A stretch of DNA of 64,000 nucleotides from Gnetum montanum (lineage: Eukaryota > Streptophyta > Gnetopsida > Gnetales > Gnetaceae), in contig MNCI01025089.1 in assembly GCA_015680685.1 (NCBI GenBank), forward strand, positions 976,253 through 1,040,252, written 5' to 3'. The position numbers and the translations under genes were made by a program. A model generated the notes under the pieces. The model did no database searches and had not been told where the DNA came from. It was given only the letters and a program-made list of their open reading frames with translations. Every line of letters starts with the position of its first letter. Within the stretch, counting starts at the first letter, position 1. Shown here one piece after another: positions 1 to 11,400 of the stretch.

Positions 1-260
1 GTGATGTTGGCATATCCTTGGATCAATTTCTGTCAGCTTGGGATATGACCAAGAAAATATTGTTGGCCATTTCTTAACCATCTTTAATAGGTTTTCTTTT
101 TCTTAGGAGCAAGTTTGGAATATATTATGATCAATTTACCATTATTTAAAAATGCATATTCCATGCCAACTAGTAGTATTTTTAGTTCTAGGGGCTCCTA
201 CTTGAAGTTGTCAGGGATTTTCAACTCTCCCTAATAGTATCATCGTTTTCATTATCAAAG
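1..260 (-). pseudogene. Element A pol: protease-RT linker and start of RT (partial)
   Basis: Read on the minus strand, bases 1-60 encode FSWSYPKLTEIDPRICQHHI, which matches the conserved segment just before RT in plant Ty3/Gypsy polyproteins (F-x-W-S-Y ... D-P-x-x-x-x-H). Before it lies a charged KEEEK-like stretch also typical of this linker. The RT palm would lie to the left of base 1, so the gene is cut by the window edge. It continues the gag-protease reading of the same element. Stops and frame changes show that it is dead. Clade within the non-chromovirus Gypsy group is not resolved. Confidence 0.75.
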
Positions 261-517
261 AGTTGGGGATGACCTTATTCAAGTTCATACATGCCTTCAA
301 CATAAGCACATGTTATGCTCTTAGCTGGTTCCATGCATAATGTGCCACTATCTGAGTTAATAATCAACCACTAGATGCCCTCCTATTTTGTGGCTATTAC
401 ATATAGACACATTTAAATATCAATTTCTTATGCACACTAATTCCATGCTTTAATGTATGTATATCTGATCAACCAAATATTTTGCATGAAATTGTATCAA
501 TTGTCACTATAAAAAAT

Positions 518-1165
518 TCATGGAATGTAGTTCTTCTCTATCTTAACAAATTCATTATCCTTAAAGATTTTCAAGGAGAGGTTCCTCATGCCCATACGTG
601 CATCAACTGTCCTTAACCAAGCTCTTCCCATAATGATGGGGAAGTCATCTTTGCAATTCTCAACCTTGATCACCAAAAAATTAGTAGGATAGGACCACCC
701 ACAAACTATGGCCATAATGTCCTCTACTAATCCAAGAGGTATATTACTTGACTAATATACCAATTCTAGATGGATGTTTCTCTTCTTCAAAGGTGGTAGG
801 TTCTAAGCCTTGCACATGTCATCGGAGATGAGATTAACACTAGAATCAAAGTCAAGAAGAGCCATGCATGGCTCATGTCTAGTGATCTATAAGTAAATGA
901 GTGGAGTTCCTAGGTTAGATATTTTTATGAAAAGATTGCTAGCCTTGATCCAATTAGAAACACCATGAGTTAGCATCATAGTATGAATTCGAGGCAACAT
1001 TTGGTTTGAAGGGCACTCAAAGGTATTTGATGTAAAGGATAAGGGTACTAGAGATGCAAGTTGATCAACCACATGAGGTTGTAAGGGTTTAGGAGGACTG
1101 TTGGATCGAAAGAAGGATCTTTTCCTAGATCAATTATTCGAACCACTCAATTGAAAAGCCGATTA
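518..1165 (-). pseudogene. Element A retropepsin (aspartic protease)
   Basis: Protease that would cut the Gag-Pol polyprotein in the virus-like particle. On the minus strand a basic RSFFRSN-type lead-in (about 1080-1150) is followed by PLIYL, an in-frame stop, and the active-site segment LLDFDSSVNLI (about 829-861). The C-terminal flap/helix region reads PIIMGRAWL. The family signature is D-x-G-(S/A); here Gly reads as Asp (DFD). Two further stops lie between the active site and residue M at 715. The reading aligns along its length with the protease at 63180-63860, so elements A and R are one family. Non-functional. Confidence 0.85.
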
Positions 1166-1199
1166 TAAATGAACAACCCTCATAGCATTTCATTGTTAC

Positions 1200-3434
1200 A
1201 GCTGTGGAGAAATCTCACCTTGCATGGATAGAGCAAGAGGTAATTGGATTGAAGGTGGAGGTACATGTGAAAATGGATGCTAAAGGTAGTATGGATATAG
1301 ATTTTCCTCTCAAGTAGATGGTGAATGTGTTTGATAGTACTATAGAGGGTAATAGTGATGCTGAAATGAGGCATGACTTGGAGAACTTATTGGAGAGATG
1401 GTTGTTGAACATAGTACCTGTATAGTACTGGTTACCTATAAGGTTACTATTGCCTTGGTAGTGGAATTCCTCATGTTTGTGGTTAATGTCACCATTGGTA
1501 TTGCTCATATGGTTGTGGTGGAGCTCTACTTGGATAGTAAGCTTGTGGAATTACCTTGGATTACCTTTAGGATAAGGAAATCATCTTGGTGCTTGCCTAC
1601 ATGTTAGTCGAGGATTCAATGCATACATCCCAGACTCTTATAAATGTGACACCATAGGGAAACATCCTTTTGTATGTTCATGTTGACAAATATCACAATC
1701 AGTTTCATTATCAGAGTTAGTTTCCACAACTTCCACTATAGTAGTAGCTTCGCCTTTACCTCTTTAGTAGGCATGTTCAGCTTCTTTTCACCTCCTACGG
1801 TTACAATCACTATTTTTCTCTTTGGAGTCTTCAGTATTCTTCATAGAAGTTTAGAATTTTTTATCCAAAGATTCACATAATTTACCAACCTTTGTTGAAA
1901 TATTAGACAAAAGTTTTTGGATGGATAAGGTTTTCCTATTCATCACTTTATCAAGTGGTGACTTCTCCAAATCACCAAATTGGACCTCCCATTTCTTGAT
2001 GGAAGGGTTCCTATTATACTCTTCTGCACTTTTCCTTTTTTGCAACTCACCTTCTTCTTTTGCTACCTACTCAATTAGCCTTTGGATCTAATGAGCTATC
2101 AGTTCAGAAAATCTTCCTTGGGCATACACCCCAAGAGTTCTTCTAGTTTTTTCTCTGAGTCCATCTATGATGTGGAAAATTTGTTCCCTCTAGGAATATC
2201 CATGGCCAAGGCATCGGAGTAAGAGTGAATAGTATCTAGCCATGGAGGCATCTAAGGGTTCATGTGTTCCCTATTTCCAGCCTTGGATTTGAATTCTTAA
2301 ATTAGACACTCTAGAGTATGTCTAGTATTTGTCATTAAACAACTCTAACATGGTACTTCATTCACAAATAGATTATGGTTCCAAGGATAAGTACAAACTT
2401 TCAGCTTCCTTGACGAGTATCCTAGGGAAGAGCTTGCATTTTTACCACTCATTTTCTATGTTTTGTATGGTACAAGCATCATGGAAAGCTTGTAGATGAT
2501 TCTATGGATTAGAATTGTATCCTCCCTCAAATCGTGGGATGTTATTCATGTCTAAGCACTTAATCATACTATCTTTCACATGCCTAGTTAGGATCTTTAC
2601 TTCCTCTGAAATGTTGAGCATGCTTCAAGTTACCAACAAAGGTTCATCATCATCATTGCATCAATGATGCTAATGATGATTTCACCCATCGCTTCAATCT
2701 CAATTGCCTTCATGGTTATTGTTATTTGATTGATCACCTTCACCATGATTGTCCCGATGGTAGCTTCTATGAGAACTAGAAGATGAAGAGGAGTGTTCAA
2801 AATTAGATGAAGAGGATGCAGAGGAAGGTGGACTACCGCTACCACCATAGTATCTACCACCACCGCTTCATGCATTGTGATCACCATTCTTATATTCCTT
2901 GCTATTGTGATGTTCTCTTGAGCCCTTGACTTGACTGTCACTTTTTTCTGAACCATGTTTATGAACAATAGATTGTAGATTTAGGGTCACACCCTCATCA
3001 GCAACGATAATGGATGGAGAGTTTTCATGTTCAGAACTCTCAAAGAGAGGGTCCCCATTGTCATCTTGGTTTAGTAGGAATATGGGATTATTAAATTATT
3101 TTCTCTATATAAACTCATGGTATTCCTCCTGGTGTTGACCTCACCTATGTTGTGCTTTAGTGGGATAGTAGTCCTAAGTTTCATGATGATGCACAATGTA
3201 TTCCTTGTGGAGATATGAGATGCTCAACCTTTTAAGGATTCGAAATAGCATCCTGAGCATAGATCGATCAAGGGGCAAGAAAATGTTTCCCTCCATATCA
3301 TGCCATTGAAACTATTAATCATGATGTAGGATGAAGGTAAAGTGTGATACATACTTATCTAGATGAGTATATACCACTTTGCACTCTTGCGGGATTGGCG
3401 GTTTGACATCTTTGCACTTATGAGAAGAAGACAT
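1200..3434 (-). pseudogene. Element A gag
   Basis: Gag would form the particle shell and bind element RNA. The probable start is M at 3434 (MSSSHKCKDVKPPIPQECK), about 135 bases inside the primer site. A Ser-rich, Asn/His-rich stretch follows (about 2690-2830). The capsid-like Retrotrans_gag region starts near 2575 with IPRFEGG and contains KLFPRILVKEA and TMLELFNDKY. A weak CxxC...H...C knuckle (CDICQHEHTKGC) lies near 1670. Stops and frame changes are frequent. The capsid part aligns with the plus-strand gag at 29940-30960 (KLFPRI-VKEA / LELFNDKY), so element E belongs to the same or a sister family. Confidence 0.8.
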
Positions 3435-3568
3435 TTTGCAATATGAAATAAAATGTTTATGTGCTTTTATAATTCTATGTATAGTGGGAATGATATTAAC
3501 CTTGAGGTTTTTACAACATATAAATAATATTTACTAATCCTAGATAGCACACATTTTAACAAACAAAG

Positions 3569-3586
3569 TTCCTCACAATGGTGTCA
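3569..3586 (-). other. Primer-binding site of element A (tRNA-Asp type, decayed)
   Basis: One base inside the LTR, the minus strand reads TGACACCATTGTGAGG. The tRNA-Asp complement used by many plant Gypsy elements is TGGCGCCGTTGCCGGGGA. Most differences are G-to-A or C-to-T changes. Position and similarity together support the call, and fix element A as running right to left. Confidence 0.6.
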
Positions 3587-3587
3587 A

Positions 3588-4514
3588 TGATGAGTGTTGA
3601 GGTAACCCTATGCCCAACCATACAAATCATAAGCATTCATGTGCAATTCAGTTAAATGTTGTGGACTTTATAGTTTCCAATGCACTAGTCTTCTAATCAA
3701 TGAACTTTTCCCTAAGGTCATTCATTACCTTCCCAATTACACTTTTGAAGCACATGGTATGGTTAAGTATAATTGATGCATATGATTTTTATAGTTTTAT
3801 GTTTTATAGTTCTTGTGCTTGAGTAGAGATAAAGAAAAGGTAATTTAATGGCTAATTCAATGTAACTAACATACTGGTCTCTATCTAGCCCTAACATAAG
3901 TATCCAATCCCACTTTCTATACACATCTTGAACCCATGTATCCACTGTTGGATTACCAAGGGCTATGGTATTGGGCATACCAAGCAATAATTTTACTTTT
4001 ATTACCAAGTGAATACGTGTTACATTTGAAGTGGTCATAATTATGTATTTAATCTATTTAGTTTATCTTGGTCAATTATCTTAATTAGTTTAATCACTAG
4101 AAAATATTGAATAACTAATTGAAAACATTAAATGCATAAATGAAATATTTAAGCTATCCAAAGTGTTGCAAGGTTTATCAGAAATCTCGTTGTTATTGCA
4201 GCACACACTATCATGCTTAGGTACAACAATTCTCTAATAAAGATTCATACACTTAATGACTCATATTGTGGGTACTTAGAAAAACTATTCTAACTTTTGA
4301 ATAAACAAACTGTAAGAGCTCTACTACTACTATGAGAATTGATTGCCATAAATGTGATTGGTGTCTTGTAGTTATAGACTGGGACAAACCCTTGCATCGA
4401 TGGGGCCACATTGATGCAATTAACTACATTGATGGGGCCTCATCAATGCAATAGACTATGTTAATGGAGCCACATCGATGGGGCTTAGTTGACACGACAA
4501 ACTAAAACACATCA
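3588..4514 (-). repeat. 5' LTR of element A (LTR family 1, copy 1)
   Basis: Starts TGATGAGTGTTGAGG on the plus strand and ends ACACATCA, giving TGAT...ATCA termini. It aligns with the LTRs at 49336-50209 and 60024-60815 at both ends and internally, for example at the block with CCCACTTTC and ACTG(T/G)(T/G)GGATTAC near 3905-3955. On the minus strand a TATA-like TCTATAAC (about 4371-4379) follows a set of repeated CCCCATCRATG motifs (about 4390-4490) in U3. Bases 4515-4519 (gatat) would be one copy of the target duplication; the other is left of the window. Confidence 0.8.
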
Positions 4515-4739
4515 GATATAAAGGATTATAGATAAGGAGGAGCTAGTCTTTGATGATTCTAACCTAGTCTAACCACAAAATCAATTGATGTAGATCTAGA
4601 AAGATGCATTGAATGCTAATGATAGCCCTTACATTATTTTGATATTCAACATTGATGAAAATTGGAGATCTGTAAGAGAACCATACATAATCCATGTATC
4701 CCCTTATAATGAAGAGGCTCCTTCGACTTCCACCAACTG

Positions 4740-5474
4740 AAGATCCCCCTTTGTCATAAGATTACCATCACAAATGTCTCTGACAAAACCTTTTCTAATG
4801 AAGGTGCCCTAGCCTAATACAATCCAACTAGCCATAGCTCAACCAACTACGCAATGAGCTCCTATCATGGCTAATGCTACTCCTCTTCCTCACAACCAAT
4901 GATTGATAATCAAAAGGCTTCAACGAAACAAAGGAAGAAGCATAAGAAAAAGTCAAGCAACAAGGGTGATAAATAGATAGAGGCATGAAAGGAAGTGGAC
5001 CTACTAAAGCCCACTCCCATATCAACTATACCCACAATCTCATTTGTTCATCTCACTTCAACCAATGAGCCTTAGGAGGATTCTAAAGCTCAGAATTAGA
5101 GCAACAAGGAAAAGCCGCAATAACCAAAACATAAAGCTAAAGTTTGCATTTTGGAGTGCATAGAGGAAGTGAAGCACAACTAGGGAGATAAGCCCACGAC
5201 TAATGATAAAAAATTTCTCAATGCCATGGTTTAGGTAAGACAATCTCTTAAGAAAAAGAATACAACTTTGAGCTTGTATGACATGACCATGACTTCTACC
5301 ACACATCACGAGGCATTAGTTAAAATGTTGATGTCCACCCCTATTACTAAGGAAATCCTTGTTGATGAGAAAGCCATCCATGTAGTGTTGGTCCCTCCAT
5401 CACCAAGGGAGAAAAAGTCAACATCCTTAGTATTTTGCAATAGCAAAATCAAGGTTAATCCCAAAAATGGTTAA
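4740..5474 (+). pseudogene. Element B gag C-terminal region
   Basis: One plus-strand frame stays readable for about 730 bases with a few TAG/TAA stops: a Lys/Ser/Gln-rich stretch (KQRKKHKKKSSNKG), then KAKVCILECIEEVKHN and TTHHEALVKML. This Lys-rich lead-in followed by an 'ALVK-L' segment is usual before protease in Tat-type Gypsy elements. The upstream part of gag and the 5' LTR are not in the window, because element A sits at 4514. I see no zinc knuckle. Reading runs into the protease after a frame change near 5475. Confidence 0.65.
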
Positions 5475-6112
5475 GTAGATAGGACCCCTTTATTTATAAC
5501 CATATATGTATGGAAGTTTAAAGTGCATGTTGTGCATGTTAATGATGGAGCTACAACAAATTTCATACCATACACCATTTTTGAATGCTTGGGCTTGACC
5601 AAGGAAATACAACCTACAAAAACTACAACTCTCAAATCCTTCAATGGATCAAGTGTTTCTATCAAGGGGTCTATCTCTTTGGACTTTGTGGCAAGGGGGC
5701 AATTCCGCACAATTGTTAATTTCTTAGTGGTGGAGGAGATACCAAGGTTCAACCTTATCCTAGGAAGATCGTGGTTGGCTAAATTATGGGTTGTGTCTTT
5801 ACCCCTCCATCAAGAAAGTCACCTTCCTTACAAGGAATGTGAAATCATCATTCATAGTGATAGCACGGTTTCCTGGCTATCAAGAATGTGAACATAGATT
5901 AGGGGTCTAATGTGGAGCTTCAAGAAGAATCTTATAGGCATCAACACAAGAGGGAATATAAAGCCAATGATGACAAAGATAGGCAGCAAGAGGTGTTATA
6001 GGATGAACTCCCTTTTAAAATTATTAGTGAAGGTGATGGTGAATATAAGCTTATGCAAAGTAGACATTACTCATTCCCTAATCTTTCAAAGAGTAGAAAT
6101 AATTTTCATAAG
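5475..6112 (+). pseudogene. Element B retropepsin (Tat-type) and C-terminal tail
   Basis: Aspartic protease of the Tat type. The active-site segment is HVNDGATTNFIPY (D at 5544-5546, D-G-A in place of D-S/T-G), followed by FECLGL and the second conserved block IPRFNLILGRSWLAKL at about 5734-5781. The open frame covers 5523-5891. A shifted frame then carries an acidic tail (GSNVELQEESYRHQHKREY) to a stop at 6112. Unlike most Gypsy elements, RT does not follow; the next recognisable pol domain on this strand begins at about 15520. Related by family to the pol at 15520-18640, but whether they are one element is inference (see findings). Confidence 0.8.
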
Positions 6113-6816
6113 TGAATTTCACATTAACCTTTCCATTCCCTTATAACTAGATGCATTGATGGCCATGTAGCCTAACATTTCTTTCTTAATTTGTTATACC
6201 TTTTTATCTACTTTGCTTTACTCTTTATGCATGTAGCCTAAGTTTCTACTTTCATTTATTTTCTACTTATTTATTATAGCCTTTCTTTTTCTTTACTTTC
6301 ATTCATGTTATAAGCATCAAAAAAGCCTTAAAAACTTTAAAAGATAAAATTTTTGAAAAAATATAAGTTTATTTTCAACCACTTTCTACTAAGATTCTAA
6401 ATTGGCATTAAATTCCACTAAGACTTTAGACTAGAAACATAGCCTACCATGGTCTAAAACTAATAACATCTACCAAAATAATACAACCTACACCCACCAT
6501 GACATAAAACTAACAGTAATCTCTTTGATGATATTTTTGTTAGCCTATTATCACATAACTTATCCATTTAACGTTATAGCCAAAATCATCAACATAACCA
6601 TTTACAACATTTATAACATTAGAAAAACAATATATATAGCTAAAAATAGAAACAAAATTTTAAATTTAAATTTAAAGTGTTCATAACATACATAGCCATA
6701 GCCACATTGTGTGTAAAAAATGTCAAAAAAATAACAATAATAGCCATCTATAACATAGTCCTAACTAACAAATAGCCATCAATAGTAAAATAAAAAAATA
6801 TCACCAACATGCTAAA
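6113..6816. other. AT-rich non-coding stretch
   Basis: Low-complexity A/T-rich DNA with recurrent 'ATAGCC' words, between the protease tail and the end of the antisense gene. I see no coding pattern, LTR terminus or primer site. Confidence 0.5.
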
Positions 6817-6909
6817 CTATGCTAATGAAGGTTTTTGAAGGATGTCTAGAGGAGGAAGTGGTGGGTCATTCCCACCCTCACCACTATGGCCACTAATGTC
6901 TCCTAATGC
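6817..6909 (-). pseudogene. Antisense gene, last exon
   Basis: Acceptor GTATTTTAG at its upstream side (6910-6918), then ALGDISGHSGEGGNDPPLPP and a short tail ending at the stop codon at 6817-6819. The Gly/Pro-rich end is compact and has no internal stop. Confidence 0.5.
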
Positions 6910-6999
6910 CTAAAATACAATACATAGCCAATTAGTAACTAATAGCCAAAACCATAAACAAAACCCAAAATTATAGAACATAAAATATATAAAACTTGT

Positions 7000-7776
7000 A
7001 GGGATTCTAGCTTGATAAGAGAGGATTTGGTCCTTCATCATGTTGACCTAGTTAACATCCCCAAGATCAATGCTAGAAAGGATGCTATTCTTCTCTACTG
7101 TAGTCTAGGTAGGAGGCTAGGTAATAGTAGCCATAGAATCCTTGCTTGTAGTAGTAATAATCTGAGTAGGGAATTTCTCAACTATGAAAGTACTCTCAAA
7201 AATCTTATAAGCACTCTCTACCTAGATCCCTTGGATGAATAGCTCTCGCTTGCACCATTCAACTAACTCCTCCTTAAGCCACTTGAGGTAGGTCTCATGA
7301 TCTACCTTGTACTACTTCTTGTGGGACTGTGGTTTCTTACCGCACTCTAAGACCCAGGTACAATGATCTTTCCAATCCTCAACCTTTTGAGAAATGATGT
7401 ACATCTACATCTAATTCTTTTCCATCTCCCGTAAGAGCATTACTCTATCCATAAATGATATGCTAGTAGTAGTCCCATGTGATCTCTTTGATCCATAATT
7501 TCCCTGAGTTAGCCACTTGGGCTTCCACAAAGGCCTTGTGGTCTAGGAGATCTCTAATTACCTCCTCTTGCCATTGAGTCTTCTCCCTTAAGACCACAAC
7601 ATATTCTCATTAGGATTTGTTGGAACTCTCTAGCTCCTATGAAGTTTTGATTCATGGTATTGCTAGATCAATAGTAGTCTTGAATAACTTCAAGGGTACA
7701 CTAGAGACATTAGAGGGAATCTTTGAGAAGGAGTTAATCTCCATATCTCAGCTAGGGTCCCACTCCACAAAAGGCA
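7000..7776 (-). pseudogene. Antisense gene, long exon with coiled-coil-like segment
   Basis: Begins after acceptor …CATGTAG with VPFVEWDP, continues with SSVPLKLFKTTIDLAIP, then a charged helical stretch (EKTQWQEEVIRDLLDHKAF) and, near 7270, KVDHETYLKWLKEELVEWC. Stops stand mostly where Gln or Trp is expected. The 3' edge near 7000 is uncertain, as no clear GT donor with a good context is seen. Confidence 0.5.
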
Positions 7777-7886
7777 CTACATGACCATAAAATAAAATCA
7801 TAAACATATTATACAACCTAATATGTCCATAACATAAGAATTATGGGATAGCAAAACAACTAAGACATAGAAAATAAAGTTCTTAC

Positions 7887-8027
7887 CTATCTCAAGCGCA
7901 ACTTGGTGCAATCGGTCGATGATGTTCTTAGCCCTCCTATGCATGAATTTCACCTTGTTCAATACCTCTACCCATGGTTTTTCATAAAACGTAGGTCCAA
8001 AACCCTAAATTGATGACTTAGGAACTA
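7887..8027 (-). pseudogene. Antisense gene, exon with clean splice edges
   Basis: Acceptor CTTTTTAG and donor ATAG|GTAAGAAC bracket one open frame apart from a single TAG: it reads GFGPTFYEKPWVEVLNK then FMHRRAKNIIDRLHQVALEI. This is the best single piece of evidence that the region is a spliced minus-strand gene. Confidence 0.6.
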
Positions 8028-8117
8028 CTAAAAAGCATAAAAATCTTCAAACGGTTAGAACAAAAACCAAACTTAAAATAATAATATGTAATAAGAAGCA
8101 TTAAGGCATGTGCATAC

Positions 8118-8279
8118 CTAGCTACTCCTCCTCTTCCTTTGAGATGATTATGGGAGATGTGCCTAGTATTGCATCACTAAAAAATCATCTAGATCATTTA
8201 TATCTATCATAGGTTGTTCTAGGAGTGCCTCTTCTACATGCCTTTGTTATTCTTGTATGGTAACTTGGGCTACTAGGAC
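8118..8279 (-). pseudogene. Antisense gene, acidic exon
   Basis: Bounded by acceptor GTGTTAG and donor CTAG|GTATGCAC. Reads VLVAQVTIQE, then RHVEEALLEQPMIDINDLDD, ending in a Glu-rich tail in a neighbouring frame. Confidence 0.5.
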
Positions 8280-8401
8280 CTAACACTTGTTTGAAATCAT
8301 AGCACATAGAAAAATAATTAACATATGGGACAATAATATAACCATAACTCTTAAAATAAAATTAAATAGTTAAAAATTAAATGAAGCATATGTGTGAATA
8401 C

Positions 8402-9440
8402 CTGCTATGATGGCTTAAGCTTAAAATTAAGCTTCTTTGTGGTAGGCTAGTCTGATGTTAGAGATGCTTCCTCCATGGACCTCCAAGATGCTTTCTAAAA
8501 ACATGAGAGGCTCCTCATAATTTTTTCTACTAGAGGACTCACACCACCTACCATCAAGATCCTTTGTGGTAATGGATATTTTATCATCCATCCCCTCTGG
8601 TCGGTTTTGGGCCTACACTATTGGATAAATGTGCTTTATCCAAGGCCTAGAAATTTGGCTTGGATCTTGGGCAACCCATCATCCATTCCTACACGCCACT
8701 AGAAACTTTACAAACCTCTTCAAGTACCCTAAAAAAATGTATCATGGATGTGGATTATGGTAGAGGTGTCCTTGCAGAGTTTGACGATCTCATCATAAAG
8801 CCCAATAGCCAAAGAAACTACCCATTTGAACCTAGTGTCATATTTGAACCTGGTGTCATCTATCAGGATCATTTTAAAGGTCCACTCATACATGAGGCCT
8901 ATCACCTTATTTTGTGATAATATTTTTGGAAGCACATGAAACTTGAACAAAGAATATGATTCCTTTGCATTAGGATTCATGAAGCTATCTATGAAAATTT
9001 TTAAGTAGCCCATGCTAGCACAAGACACTCCAAAACTTCCTTATGATGGCCTAATTCCTTTCCTGTCCTAGTGGCAACCTTTGTTCCATTAGTGAGAACA
9101 CCAAAATAGTTGCAAAAGAGGCCCTCATCAATGTCCACATTTATCTTCACACCTCTAATGTTGATGATAAAATGATCAACCTCCTTATTGAAGGAGTCAA
9201 TGACATTCAACATCTCTGTAGTAGGGATAGAAGGGATAGGTGCCATAAGCAAATCAAGCAGACCTACACATTGAATGTTTTCTTGAATGTACCCAGGCAT
9301 TTATCCCCTTAGCCACTCTTGTGTTGGTATCACCTCATAAAACTTCAAGAAACGGGTATCCTCATGACATCTTGTGAGTAATAAGGTGACATCAACATAG
9401 GTGGAAGGTTTTGTAAGGAAACAACCAACATTTAGCATCA
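8402..9440 (-). pseudogene. Antisense gene, longest exon
   Basis: Minus-strand reading starts near 9440-9410 (CFLTKPSTYVDVTLLLTRC), passes through RFLKFYEVIPTQEWLRG, GLLDLLMAPIPSIPTTEM and FIINIRGVKINVDIDEGLF, changes frame near 9010, and goes on with FKFHVLPKILSQNKVIGLMY and FKWVVSLAIGLYDEIVKLC. The exon closes at donor CAG|GTATTCAC (8402). One frameshift and few stops; the upstream acceptor is not clear. The 'VRGVxI…D…FG' block resembles the conserved core of plant-transposon PF20167-like proteins (from memory, to be checked). Confidence 0.55.
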
Positions 9441-9531
9441 ACATAAGCAAGTTTAACAAGTAGTTAAAGTAATAGAAAACTTAGAGTTTTCTTAACCATA
9501 AAAAATTAGTAGTAATAGCCTTTATGTTTAC

Positions 9532-9811
9532 CTTTCTTCTTCTTCATTGGTGTAGTTTGAGTAGAAGTACCAACTACTAGGTCTTGATCCAAGAAGCCCT
9601 TAGAGCCCACTGACCAATTATGTATTATTCTCTCATCCACACACCTCTTGTAAACAAGGTTAAATCTACTACCGCATGCATCAAAATATTCTCTTAACTA
9701 TTTATATATAATAGTTCTAATTTTGAGCCCTTTGTAAACACATCTAGGGAAGTTTAAGCCATCACTAAGGTTTGATCATTAGTAATCAAGCCTTGATCAC
9801 TAATCCTATAC
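9532..9811 (-). pseudogene. Antisense gene, exon with C-terminal KKKK
   Basis: Acceptor CTTGTAG (9812-9818) and donor GAAAG|GTAAACAT (9530-9531) flank a reading RISDQGLITNDQTL, then after a one-frame change GLNFPRCVYKGLK, YFDACGSRFNLVYKRCVDER and TTPMKKKK. Confidence 0.55.
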
Positions 9812-9903
9812 CTACAAGAAGTTCACAAAACCAACAAAGTTAGGAAAGATAGTTTAGAAATAAAGCCAAAAAATGTAAAAGTAATACAACAACAATGCTC
9901 ATC

Positions 9904-10346
9904 CTTGTAGATGGTACATGGTGCTAGGCAAGTTCTAGAACAATGTGTGGGTTCTATGTTCCACCATCATAGTATTATCAGTATTTTACTAGATATACTC
10001 TAGCATGGTCCAAATCTCCATAAGGAAATGTGGGCTAATCACATCTACTTTTTCCACTACTATCTTAGGAGGTGAATTGTTAGTAATAAATCTAGCACTC
10101 AAGCTAGATGCTTAAGGCAATAGTGACTCCACTATAGCCCTAGCTATATCCATGGACAAGTGTGACCACAACATCATACTAAAATTCTATTGGATGTAGG
10201 CAAGGAATTCCCTTGTCCAAGGCTAGAACCACAGTGATGCCTTCTCGAAAGGCATGTTAGGGAGTGGGGTGTTGTCATTGGGGTGGTCAATATTGAATAA
10301 GATACCCAATAACTCTACAATGATGATTATGGATTTCAGGAAAACC
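9904..10346 (-). pseudogene. Antisense gene, upstream exon
   Basis: Acceptor CTCCATGTAG leads into FLKSIIIIVELLGILFNIDH, then NMPFEKASLWF, MMLWSHLSMDIARAIVESLL and KVDVISPHFLMEIWTMLEYI. The expected donor reads CAAG|GATGAG, one change from GT. Every stop in the exon is a TAG/TAA at a plausible Gln position. Confidence 0.55.
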
Positions 10347-11030
10347 CTACATGGAGAAAAGAAAAACATTATGACTAATTAGAATTTCTTAACAAGTTTG
10401 GAAAAACATCTTAGTTGGGCATGAAATTAGCCTTTGTAAAAGGCTCTAAGGTGTTTATTCAAGTTCTCTTAAGAAATTCTACAATAAGCATTACTATAAC
10501 CTTTCATGGCCTTTTACTTAATAGCAAAAAATTCATAAGCATAATTAGGCTTTAGTTTAAACCATGCATAAACTTAGAAAAATCATTAAAACTTAGAAAA
10601 AATAGTCATAGTAAAAATCTTGTTAAAAAATAGTAAAAGCCTTTACATTTCTTTTAAAAAAATTAAAACATAAGTTTTACATATTTAGCAATCCCTGAAG
10701 GCATGAAAGTTCATAAGAAAAATCTCTACACATGTCAATCACATTCATCCCCAAAAAGGTAAAGTGCTAGAACCAAAATTTAGCCTTATTGACATAGCCA
10801 TAATTAAAAATTTATTAAATATTCATCTTACCTTCAATTTTAGTGTTTCCATCATGGAAGGAATTTTGAAATCCTAAGCTTGTTATCCATAACCATTACA
10901 ACCAAGAACACATAATCATATTTGCATGAAAGATAGACAAATACCAGCAAAAGCCATACTCATCACCATTAACCTTTCTTCATAGAGGGTTGGTAAAGAG
11001 TTTTTTGAACTTTTATTTTAGCTTCAAATA
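10347..11030. other. AT-rich stretch, probable intron of the antisense gene
   Basis: Long A- and T-rich tracts without readable frames. It lies between the 9904-10346 exon and the candidate first exon, so is probably intronic on the minus strand. Confidence 0.4.
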
Positions 11031-11400
11031 GAGTGATTCCACCACTTTTTGAAAGACTGAGTTAGCCCTATGTACCCACACTTAACAAAAATTTAGTACC
11101 CTTTCCATTTGTTCAAAAAAAATAAACAAATTTGCACAAAAATATAAAAATGATACAAACCTCCTTTTTGACATAGGTCTAATAAAAAATTTATTTAAAA
11201 TTCTTTTCAAGTCCAATCAAAGTGATTCCACCTTCATTGGAAAGTTGAACCAAAGACCCACCCATATATAACAAAAAATTAGCTTAAACCCTTTCCCTTT
11301 TCTTAGAAAAATTTCATGAATCTACATGAAATTATAAAAATTAGCATAAAAAGCATAACTACATGAACTTAGGAAAATAGGCATAAATCCATCGTTATTA
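11031..11400. repeat. Two tandem copies of a ~189-bp unit
   Basis: The word AGTGATTCCACC occurs at about 11031 and 11220. The following ~130 bases match in order: 'CCCTATGTACCCAC' / 'ACCCACCCATATAT', 'CTTTCC', 'AATTTGCACAAAAATATAAA' / 'ATCTACATGAAATTATAAAA'. Minus-strand sequence like it (GGTGGAATCA) recurs at about 25208 in element D, on the plus strand. Confidence 0.5.

Noticed and set aside
2630-2968. Met/Ile-rich 112-residue minus-strand ORF
   Set aside because: It is a shadow of the element A gag; the neighbouring frame gives the Ser-rich Gag sequence that matches element E.
3763-4038. 91-residue minus ORF in element A LTR
   Set aside because: Lies entirely in LTR sequence that aligns with two other LTRs without conserving the frame.
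7012-7242. 76-residue plus-strand ORF
   Set aside because: Opposite-strand shadow of a longer minus-strand exon with coherent continuation on both sides.
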